DNA of 50,872 nt from RGIG1681 sp045596905 (GTDB taxonomy: Bacteria; Bacillota; Clostridia; Christensenellales; UBA1242), in the NCBI GenBank assembly GCA_045596905.1, contig JAZODG010000048.1, positions 1-50,872 on the forward strand. The letters run 5' to 3'. A program made the position numbers and the translations under genes. Shown here piece by piece: positions 42,847-49,383 of this stretch. How positions within the stretch are numbered: position 1 is the stretch's first letter; each line of letters begins with the position of its first letter. Under the pieces are notes generated by a model that searched no databases, was not told where the DNA came from, and saw only the letters and a list, made by a program, of their open reading frames with translations.

Positions 42847-42876
42847 CAAAAAAACTTAATGGCTAGCATTAAGTTT
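42847..42876 (-). terminator. Terminator of the infC-rpmI-rplT operon
   Basis: Perfect stem AAACTTAATG / CATTAAGTTT with a five-base loop and T-run on the minus strand, 13 bases past rplT. Confidence 0.9.
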
Positions 42877-42889
42877 TTCTATATTTTTC

Positions 42890-43246
42890 TTATTTTGCAA
42901 GTGCATTTTTAGCTTGTTCACAAACTTTAGCAAATGCTGGTTTATCAGAAACTGCAAGTTCAGCAAGAACTTTTCTGTTAAGGTCGATTCCAGCAACCTT
43001 AAGTCCATGAATTAAATTGCTATATGAAAGACCATTAACTCTAGCTTCAGCGTTGATTCTAACGTTCCAAAGTCTTCTGAAGTCTCTTTTCTTTTGACGT
43101 CTAGCAATATAAGCATAGTTGCCACTCTTCATAACAGCTTCACGAGCTACTCTGTAAAGTTTGCTTTTTGCGCCGTAGTAACCTTTAGCTGCTTTCAAAA
43201 TCTTAGCACGTTTTTTGTGTGCGTTAACTGCTCTCTTAATTCTCAT
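42890..43246 (-). CDS. rplT: 50S ribosomal protein L20
   Basis: 118 residues, exact family length. HKKRAKILKAAKGYYGAKSK, FRRLWNVRINAEARVNGLSY and IDLNRKVLAELA are diagnostic. Besides its place in the 50S subunit, L20 in Firmicutes represses its own operon by binding the infC leader. It is the last gene of infC-rpmI-rplT. Confidence 0.98.
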   Translation of the reverse strand: MRIKRAVNAHKKRAKILKAAKGYYGAKSKLYRVAREAVMKSGNYAYIARRQKKRDFRRLWNVRINAEARVNGLSYSNLIHGLKVAGIDLNRKVLAELAVSDKPAFAKVCEQAKNALAK

Positions 43247-43263
43247 TCTTCTGTCCTCCTACC

Positions 43264-43464
43264 TTAATCCTGATTTCCTACAAGACCTTTAACTGTCTTG
43301 ATTTGCTTGCCTTCAACATAAGCTCCTCTACGAAGTTGTCTCTTTCTTCCTGTTTCTTTGCTTGCAAGCAAGTGTCTTTTATTTTGGCGTCCTCTTTTTA
43401 CTTTGCCACTAGCGAGAACAATGAATCTTTTTTTAGCGGCACTACTGTTTTTTTGTTTTGGCAT
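43264..43464 (-). CDS. rpmI: 50S ribosomal protein L35
   Basis: 66 residues. MPKQKNSSAAKKRFIVLASG, KRHLLASKETGRKRQLR and the basic C-terminal half are typical of L35. It lies 17 bases before rplT and after infC, the universal order; GGAGG precedes the ATG. Confidence 0.97.
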   Translation of the reverse strand: MPKQKNSSAAKKRFIVLASGKVKRGRQNKRHLLASKETGRKRQLRRGAYVEGKQIKTVKGLVGNQD

Positions 43465-43506
43465 AATAAATTTCCTCCTGTATACCTAAATTCTAGTTTG
43501 ATATGG

Positions 43507-44037
43507 TTATTTTTTGTTTGCATTCTTTGGGGCAAGAATCATGATAATGTTTCTTCCTTCCACTTTTGCTGGTTTTTCAATAACAGCAATTTCTTCCAAA
43601 CTCTTTGCGAACGCATTTTCAGTTTCAACGCCACGGTCAGCATATGCTTGTTGACGACCACTCATACGAATTGAAACCTTAACTTTGTCCCCATTGTTCA
43701 AAAATCTTGTAGCGTGTTTTGCTTTAATGTCAATGTCGTGTTGTTCGATTGTCATTGAAAGCTGAACTTCTTTAAGTTCTACAATTTTTTGATTTTTGCG
43801 TTGTTCTTTTTCTCTTTTTGTTTTGTCAAAAAGATATTTTCCGTAGTCCATGATTCTACAAACTGGTGGAACTGCATTTGGAGAGATTTTAACTAAATCA
43901 AGTCCTTCTTTGTCAGCAAGTTCGTTAGCTTCTCTTGAACTCATGATTCCAAGTTGTTCACCGTTTGAACCAATTACTCTAACTTCTGGGTCGCGAATTG
44001 CAGAGTTAATTTGTGTTTCTTGTTGCTTAACTGCCAT
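43507..44037 (-). CDS. infC: Translation initiation factor IF-3
   Basis: 176 residues. N-domain INSAIRDPEVRVIGSNGEQL, linker FDKTKREKEQRKNQKIVELK, C-domain KVKVSIRMSGRQQAYADRG and KVEGRNIIMILAPK. It keeps 30S subunits apart and checks start-codon pairing. It starts with ATG rather than the AUU known from E. coli infC. It is the first gene of the L20-regulated operon, with AGGAG four bases before the start. Confidence 0.97.
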   Translation of the reverse strand: MAVKQQETQINSAIRDPEVRVIGSNGEQLGIMSSREANELADKEGLDLVKISPNAVPPVCRIMDYGKYLFDKTKREKEQRKNQKIVELKEVQLSMTIEQHDIDIKAKHATRFLNNGDKVKVSIRMSGRQQAYADRGVETENAFAKSLEEIAVIEKPAKVEGRNIIMILAPKNANKK

Positions 44038-44076
44038 ATTACTCCTAAAAATTTTATTTCACTTTTTTTGACAATT

Positions 44077-44252
44077 AAAAAAGTGAGTGGTTTACGAAGA
44101 AATCCACTCACTATATAATAATTCCAAATCATACTGCGTGGAACAGACTATTCGTCAGCCACGCCAATAATTCGGGTACTAGCATTATTATATTTGACCT
44201 AGGTTGAATCTTTCATCTCCAAGGTGGAAAGTGTTCTTTCTCTTCAATAAAC
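44077..44252 (-). promoter_or_regulatory. L20-type leader with attenuator in front of infC
   Basis: About 210 bases separate the infC promoter from the ATG. The leader holds several paired segments, including GCGTGG ... CCACGC (about 44135-44165), and ends in a terminator: stem AGTGAGTGG / CCACTCACT (44082-44112) followed by TTTTTT. The 3' strand of that terminator can instead pair with AAAAAAGTG just downstream (44060-44068), giving a competing hairpin. Position and architecture match the Firmicute L20 leader, which lets L20 stop transcription of infC-rpmI-rplT. Confidence 0.7.
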
Positions 44253-44258
44253 GAACAT

Positions 44259-44287
44259 ATTCTACCACAGGTTTCAACCCTTGTCAA
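44259..44287 (-). promoter_or_regulatory. Promoter of the infC-rpmI-rplT operon
   Basis: Minus strand TTGACA (44287-44282), exact 17-base spacer, TAGAAT (44264-44259), beginning 10 bases after the thrS stop. Confidence 0.85.
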
Positions 44288-44297
44288 GTACTTTTTA

Positions 44298-46208
44298 CTA
44301 AATTCTCTTTTCTGAAATATCTTGCTTGATAATATCAAGAGCAGCTTCAAATGAAAGGTCTTTAATTTCTTCACCATTTCTCTTTCTAATTGAAACAGTG
44401 CCGTTTGTTGCTTCGTTTTCACCCAAGATAATCATATAAGGAACTTTTTCAAGTTGCGCAACTCTAATTTTGTAACCGATTCTTTCGTCAGAGTTATCTG
44501 TTTCTGAACGAATGCCACTTTCAGTAAACTTTTCAGCAATCTTGTTTGCATAGGCTGCACTCTTTTCTGAAACTGAAATAACTTTTGCTTGAACTGGACA
44601 AATCCATGTTGGGAATGAACCGGCAAAATGTTCTGTAATAATACCAATAAATCTTTCAAATGAACCGTAGAGCGCTCTGTGAATCATGATAGGCATCTTC
44701 TTTGAGCCGTCTTTGTCATTATATGAAAGGTCAAATCTTGAAGGAAGTTGGAAGTCAACTTGAATTGTTCCCATTTGCCATTCTCTGCCCAAGCAGTCTT
44801 GCATCTTAATGTCAATCTTTGGACCGTAGAATGCGCCGTCACCTTCATTGATTCTATATTTGCCTTCGCCGCAAATTTCATCAAGAACTTCTTTAAGTTC
44901 TTTTTCAGCCTTATTCCATGTTTCAATATGACCCATGAAGTCATCTGGTCTTGTTGAAAGTGTCAAAACATATGGAAGTCCAAACACGTCATAGATTTCT
45001 TTTGCAATTGAAAGAATCTCTTTGATTTCGCTTCCAATTTGGTCTTCAGTTACAAAGTTGTGTGAATCGTCTTGATGGAACATTCTAACTCTAAAGAGAC
45101 CATTAAGTTGACCAGACTTTTCATTTCTATGAATAACGTCAATATCGTTGAGTCTAAGTGGAAGGTCTTTATAACTTCTTGTTTTTGAAGCAAACACTTT
45201 GATTGAGTTTGGACAACTCATTGGCTTTAAAGCTTGTTCATTGCCATCAGCATCTGTCAAAACAAACATGTCTTCTTTATAGTGATCCCAGTGACCTGAA
45301 GTTTTCCACAAAACTGAACTATTAAGAAGTGGACCAGCAAATTCTTGATATCCTTTTCTCTTATGAAGGTCTCTCCAATAATCAACAAGTGCGTTGAACA
45401 TTGTAAAGCCTTTTGGAAGCCAATACGCCATACCAGGAGCTGTTTCATCAAAGAAGAAAAGTTCAAGTTCACGACCAATCTTTCTGTGGTCTCTCTTCAT
45501 TGCTTCTTCTAAGAGTTTGAAATATTCGTCCATTTCGCTCTTTTTGTCAAAAACAACACCATAGATTCTTGTGAGCATCTTATTTTTGCTGTCGCCTTTA
45601 AGATATGCACCAGAAATCTTTGTGAGTTTAAATGCCTTAACAACACCAGTTGACTTAACGTGTGGTCCCCTGCACACTTCAATATAGTCACCTTGAGTGT
45701 ATGTTGTAATGAGCTCATCATCTGCAAACGCTTCAATAAGTTCAACCTTATATGGTTCACCAGCAGCTTTCATAAGTTTGATTGCTTCTTTTTTAGAAAT
45801 TTCTTTTCTAACGATTTCAAAGTTTGCTTTGATGATTTTGTTCATTTCATCTTCAATTGTTTTAAGGTCGTCGTTTGTAATTGGTGTTTTGAAGTCAAAG
45901 TCATAATAAAAGCCATCTTTTGTAGCAGGTCCAACCCAACACTTTGTGTTTGGATAGATTGTTTTTACTGCTTGAGCTAAGATATGCGCAGCTGAATGGC
46001 GCAATACTTCTTTATATTCTTCACTTTTGTTTGTGATGATTTCAAGTGCACAGTCTTCATTGATTTGGTAATTAAGATCAACAAGTTCATCATTAATCTT
46101 TCCACAAACAGCAACTCTTGCAAGTCCTTCAGAAATTGAACTTGCCACGTCAAGAACAGAAACACCACTTTCAAATTCTCTTTCTTCATCTCTAAGTTTA
46201 ATAATCAT
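44298..46208 (-). CDS. thrS: Threonine-tRNA ligase
   Basis: 636 residues. N-terminal TGS domain, editing domain with HSAAHILAQAVK and later CRGPHV, then the class II catalytic core: motif 1 region, motif 2 FRVRMFHQDDSHNFV, motif 3 near PIMIHRALYGSFERFIGII, and the anticodon-binding domain PTWICPVQAKVISVSEK. Zinc ligands include the Cys of MSCPNS. It charges tRNA-Thr. It is under T-box control. Gene order ytxC-thrS-infC matches Bacillus subtilis. Confidence 0.98.
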   Translation of the reverse strand: MIIKLRDEEREFESGVSVLDVASSISEGLARVAVCGKINDELVDLNYQINEDCALEIITNKSEEYKEVLRHSAAHILAQAVKTIYPNTKCWVGPATKDGFYYDFDFKTPITNDDLKTIEDEMNKIIKANFEIVRKEISKKEAIKLMKAAGEPYKVELIEAFADDELITTYTQGDYIEVCRGPHVKSTGVVKAFKLTKISGAYLKGDSKNKMLTRIYGVVFDKKSEMDEYFKLLEEAMKRDHRKIGRELELFFFDETAPGMAYWLPKGFTMFNALVDYWRDLHKRKGYQEFAGPLLNSSVLWKTSGHWDHYKEDMFVLTDADGNEQALKPMSCPNSIKVFASKTRSYKDLPLRLNDIDVIHRNEKSGQLNGLFRVRMFHQDDSHNFVTEDQIGSEIKEILSIAKEIYDVFGLPYVLTLSTRPDDFMGHIETWNKAEKELKEVLDEICGEGKYRINEGDGAFYGPKIDIKMQDCLGREWQMGTIQVDFQLPSRFDLSYNDKDGSKKMPIMIHRALYGSFERFIGIITEHFAGSFPTWICPVQAKVISVSEKSAAYANKIAEKFTESGIRSETDNSDERIGYKIRVAQLEKVPYMIILGENEATNGTVSIRKRNGEEIKDLSFEAALDIIKQDISEKRI

Positions 46209-46236
46209 TTTTTTCTCTCCTTTTGTGTGGTTGGCA

Positions 46237-46445
46237 TAAAAAAATCCTTATGCCAAAAAATATTAGCATAAGGACGATAATTTATCGTGGTTCCACCTTA
46301 CTTCGTTGAAAAATCAACCTCATTAATATTTAGATGTTTAAAATGCAGGTGGTTTCAATATGCACTCTTGTTGGAAAAACTTTCAGCCCACGATTTTTCC
46401 TCTCTAAAACAGGTTTTGCATTCTACTTGTCCTACAAGTGATTAC
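46237..46445 (-). promoter_or_regulatory. T-box riboswitch (tRNA-Thr) controlling thrS
   Basis: Leader of about 235 bases. The T-box core AAGGTGGAACCACG is at 46299-46286, followed by the terminator stem TCCTTATGC / GCATAAGGA (46274-46245) and seven T. Upstream is a stem I region with AGAATG and AGAGAGG elements; the specifier loop reads GAA-ACC-ACC (about 46357-46348), so ACC, a threonine codon, is read whichever triplet is used. Uncharged tRNA-Thr pairs with specifier and T-box and allows read-through into thrS. Confidence 0.93.
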
Positions 46446-46451
46446 TCTATT

Positions 46452-46479
46452 ATTATATTCCAATAACAAATTTTGTCAA
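46452..46479 (-). promoter_or_regulatory. Promoter of the thrS T-box leader
   Basis: Minus strand TTGACA (46479-46474), 16-base spacer, TATAAT (46457-46452), starting 15 bases past the ytxC stop. Confidence 0.85.
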
Positions 46480-46493
46480 TGTTTTAACTGAAA

Positions 46494-47231
46494 TTAATTA
46501 AAATAAATTTTGTCTTCAAAAACACACTTTAATGTTTCAGAAACATTCTCAAACTCATGTTCGCTTTCGTCACCTTTTATTGTGATTTTCATAGGATTAA
46601 GTCTAATGATTTCCATATATAAATTAGATAATCCTTCAAAATCACACTTAAACTTTTTTTCACTATAATAATTTTTCATTTCAATCTTATTTTTTGAGAA
46701 AAACAAGTTAACCAAAACGGCGTTATTTTCTGAGACAGCACACAAATATTTCACCACCTCCATAACCGACTTTTCACTTTTCATGATTCCGTTTTGATTG
46801 ATTACATTCGCTGTTCTTTGCCACTTTTCTCTTAAGCCCTGAAGCTTAAAATAAAAGAAACTTTCAATCACAATCTCACTATCAAACTCTATAAGACTTG
46901 AAATTATTTCTTTGTCAATCTCAGAATCAAATATTGAAACAGCCATAAAAAACGCATCGCTCAAAAGCCCCCAAGACGTGCTGTTTATGTGCTCCTTGAA
47001 AAAATTATACTTAAAATCTTCAATAACAACCTTTAAAACAAAATCTAAAACAAGTGACTTAACATAATCTTTTTTCTCATCAACAACAGCAATTGCAAGA
47101 TAGCTTTTGCCACCAAAGTTTTGTTTTACTATGATGCCACCGTCTTTTTTTATATCCTTTTCTATTTGCTTAAAAAAACTGCTAATAAACTTCTGTCTTT
47201 CACAAGCCAAACACAAAGTTAGTTCAAACAT
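46494..47231 (-). CDS. ytxC: YtxC-like putative sporulation protein
   Basis: About 245 residues. Identified from gene order (directly upstream of thrS-infC, as in Bacillus subtilis) and from fit to the family layout: start FELTLCLACERQKF, middle EIVIESFFYFKLQGLREKWQ (matching the family's I-x-G-F-I-N-F-R-L segment), and end LNPMKITIKG followed by SETLKCVFEDKI. YtxC is annotated as sporulation-associated; its biochemical role is unknown. The frame opens with a TTG at 47285 just after a stop, but without a ribosome site; ATG 47231 with GAGG eleven bases upstream fits the family start better. The start is uncertain. Confidence 0.7.
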   Translation of the reverse strand: MFELTLCLACERQKFISSFFKQIEKDIKKDGGIIVKQNFGGKSYLAIAVVDEKKDYVKSLVLDFVLKVVIEDFKYNFFKEHINSTSWGLLSDAFFMAVSIFDSEIDKEIISSLIEFDSEIVIESFFYFKLQGLREKWQRTANVINQNGIMKSEKSVMEVVKYLCAVSENNAVLVNLFFSKNKIEMKNYYSEKKFKCDFEGLSNLYMEIIRLNPMKITIKGDESEHEFENVSETLKCVFEDKIYFN

Positions 47232-47307
47232 CTGTTTAAATACCTCAAAACTAGTGTATGCATGAAAGCCTTCTTTTACTCTCAAAATTTAAAGTTAGAC
47301 AATTTTT

Positions 47308-47922
47308 TTAAATCCAGCTTTTATACTTGGTTTCAATCTCTTGAACTGATGAAGATAAGGTGGCTGAATATCTCTTTGCTTCAATCTCAATAACAGGCCT
47401 AAACTTTTTCACAAGACTAAACAAAACATCTCTATCAATAAGTTTCACACCATGTTCAAGTGCCAAAACTATCGCATCTTTTGAAAAATGTCTGTTGGTT
47501 GCAACAAACAAGTCATGAGCCTTATAATGCTCTTTTGCAGCAACAATTTCTTGCACTGCTTTTATGCCAACGTTGTGACCATAACACTTTGCTTGAACAA
47601 TAGAAACTTTGCCTTTTTTTTCTAGCACCAAGTCTGCTCCATAATCATGACTTTTCTTGGTTAGAACTGAGCTATAACCTTGAAGCTCAAATATTTTCTT
47701 TAAGAGTTTTTCAAACTCAACACCAGAAAGAGTATCAATTTGTGTCATATCAAATATCTCAATATGTTCTTTTCTTGCCCTTGCAAGTTCTCTTTTTCTC
47801 TTAACTTTTCCGATAAACCAAAAGATAACAAAAGGAAGAAGAACCACAATCAAAACGACTCTGAGAACCTTCAAAAATACATTAAAACCACTCTTAATAT
47901 AATTTTTCTTTCTTTTGCTCAT
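47308..47922 (-). CDS. Membrane-anchored Mrr-type restriction endonuclease-like protein
   Basis: 204 residues from ATG 47922. A basic N-terminus and one membrane helix (about 14-37) precede a PD-(D/E)xK nuclease domain of the Mrr_cat type: LSGVEFEKLLKKIFELQGYS, then KKSHDYGADLVLEKKGKVSI-VQAKCYG (catalytic D and QAK) and KAVQEIVAAKEHY. Catalytic residues look intact. Mrr-like nucleases cut modified DNA, but membrane-anchored ones are poorly understood and may process incoming or extracellular DNA. The frame reaches 47991, but the extra N-terminal residues look like non-coding DNA. No Shine-Dalgarno; TATACT lies eight bases before the ATG. Confidence 0.78.
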   Translation of the reverse strand: MSKRKKNYIKSGFNVFLKVLRVVLIVVLLPFVIFWFIGKVKRKRELARARKEHIEIFDMTQIDTLSGVEFEKLLKKIFELQGYSSVLTKKSHDYGADLVLEKKGKVSIVQAKCYGHNVGIKAVQEIVAAKEHYKAHDLFVATNRHFSKDAIVLALEHGVKLIDRDVLFSLVKKFRPVIEIEAKRYSATLSSSVQEIETKYKSWI

Positions 47923-47982
47923 AATTAAATAGTATAACAAAAGTGACAAAAAATCAAAATAAATACAAAAATTATTTTGAGT

Positions 47983-48014
47983 TTGGCACAACTTATTATA
48001 TCATATAATAAGTT
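47983..48014. promoter_or_regulatory. Symmetrical promoter region between the Mrr-like gene and cmk
   Basis: AACTTATTATA-TCA-TATAATAAGTT (47990-48014) is a perfect 11-base inverted repeat. It contains TATAAT on the plus strand (48004-48009, with TTGGCA at 47983-47988 as a short-spaced -35) and TATAAT on the minus strand (48000-47995). It can serve as overlapping divergent -10 boxes or as an operator. Confidence 0.5.
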
Positions 48015-48032
48015 AAGATTAGGGAGAGTTAT

Positions 48033-48737
48033 ATGATAATAGCAATCGATGGAACTTCTGGTTCTGGAAAATCAACACTTGCAAAACAATTGGCAAAATC
48101 ACTTGGGTATGGTTTTTTTAGTGCAGGAGCACTTTATAGAACAATCACACTCAAAGCATTAAACTTGAGTATTAAAGATGACGAAGACGACAAACTTCAA
48201 TATCTTGTTGATCACACTGAAATCATTTATACATATGACGGATCAAACAATGTTATGCTCTTAGATGGCATTGATGTTATAGACAAACTTCATAACGAAG
48301 AAATCTCTGAAAATGTTGCAAAATATGCATGCAAGCCTTATATTCGTGAATATGTTAGAAAACTCCAAAGAGAAACAAAAGAACATAACGAAAATATTGT
48401 TATGGAAGGCAGAGATATCGGCTCAGTAATCTTCCCTGACGCAGACCTTAAGATTTACGTTGATTGCCAAGTTGATGAACGTGCAAGACGCAGATTCAAC
48501 GACTATTCAAAAGAAAATCCATCAATCACCTATGAAAAGGTTCTCCAAGACTTAAAAGACAGAGACTATAAAGACATGCACAGAGAAATCTCACCACTTG
48601 TTATGTGTGAAAATGCTTTCTTGATAGACTCAACTTTAACTCCAGTTGATGAATGCTTGTCACTCATTGTAAAAGAAATGGTTAGACGTGGTCTTTTAAC
48701 TAGAGACTTCTGCAAAGAAAAAGGTCTTGAAATTTAA
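48033..48737 (+). CDS. cmk: Cytidylate kinase
   Basis: 234 residues. It phosphorylates CMP and dCMP. P-loop IDGTSGSGKSTLAKQLAK, FFSAGALYRTITLKAL (NMP-binding Y-R), NIVMEGRDIGSVIFPDADLK with the conserved GRDIG, and RARRRFNDY of the lid. Length is close to the usual 220-230. One of three plus-strand genes here; AGGGAGAG precedes the ATG and a strong bidirectional terminator follows. Confidence 0.96.
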   Translation: MIIAIDGTSGSGKSTLAKQLAKSLGYGFFSAGALYRTITLKALNLSIKDDEDDKLQYLVDHTEIIYTYDGSNNVMLLDGIDVIDKLHNEEISENVAKYACKPYIREYVRKLQRETKEHNENIVMEGRDIGSVIFPDADLKIYVDCQVDERARRRFNDYSKENPSITYEKVLQDLKDRDYKDMHREISPLVMCENAFLIDSTLTPVDECLSLIVKEMVRRGLLTRDFCKEKGLEI

Positions 48738-48745
48738 TAAAAAAC

Positions 48746-48777
48746 AAAAATCATTACCAATTGGTAATGATTTTTTT
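48746..48777. terminator. Bidirectional terminator between cmk and queH
   Basis: Perfect inverted repeat AAAAATCATTACC / GGTAATGATTTTT around AATT, flanked by A and T runs, between convergent genes. Confidence 0.9.
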
Positions 48778-49375
48778 AATATACTTTTTTCAAACTTTCA
48801 GGTGCTTCTTGCATCTGCACTTTAAGTGCAAACTCACAACCACAATAGTTTTGACGATAGATTCCATTTTCTTTTGAAAGCTCAACGCTTCTTTTGTAGC
48901 CATTTTGCTTTTTGAAGTTTGACTCCAAATATTCAATCTTGTGTTTTTCTGAAAGCGACAATCCAATTTTATTGATAATCTCAGAATTTTTGTGTGGGCT
49001 GACTGTCAATGTTGTTCCAAACAAGTCATAACCTTTTTCTTTGGCTTTTTTTGCAGTTTCTTCCAAACGGAGCTTGAAACACACTGCACATCTTGCCCCA
49101 CCTTCTCTTTCGTTTTCCAAGCCCTTAACAGCATCATAAAACTTTTCGCTCTCATAGTCGCAGTCAAGCATATCAATAAAAAGGTCTTTGTCTGTTTCGT
49201 TTAAGTGCTTTATATATTTTATTTCTTCATTCTTTCTTTTCAAATACTCTTCTTCTGGATAAATATTTGGATTGTAATAGAAAATTGTAATGTCATAGTC
49301 TGCCTTAAGCCTTTCAATGACTGCAGTCGAACATGGCGCACAACAAGAATGAAGAAGTATCTTTTTCTTACTCAT
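48776..49375 (-). CDS. queH: Epoxyqueuosine reductase QueH
   Basis: 199 residues. Reduces epoxyqueuosine to queuosine in tRNA, the non-cobalamin alternative to QueG. Cysteine pairs and motifs: LLHSCCAPCSTAVIE (C11, C12, C15), ARCAVCFKLRLEETA, GTTLTVSPHKNSEII and YCGCEFAL. Metal and iron-sulfur ligands are therefore all present. It lies eight bases after argS on the same strand, with its ribosome site AGGTG in the argS stop region. It complements queA and tgt found 12 kb away. Confidence 0.93.
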   Translation of the reverse strand: MSKKKILLHSCCAPCSTAVIERLKADYDITIFYYNPNIYPEEEYLKRKNEEIKYIKHLNETDKDLFIDMLDCDYESEKFYDAVKGLENEREGGARCAVCFKLRLEETAKKAKEKGYDLFGTTLTVSPHKNSEIINKIGLSLSEKHKIEYLESNFKKQNGYKRSVELSKENGIYRQNYCGCEFALKVQMQEAPESLKKVY

Positions 49376-49383
49376 ACATTCAC

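Noticed and set aside
48746..48777. Inverted repeat near queH as a possible preQ1 riboswitch or transposon end
   Set aside because: It is a simple bidirectional terminator between convergent genes, with no loop-tail pseudoknot pattern and no target-site duplication.
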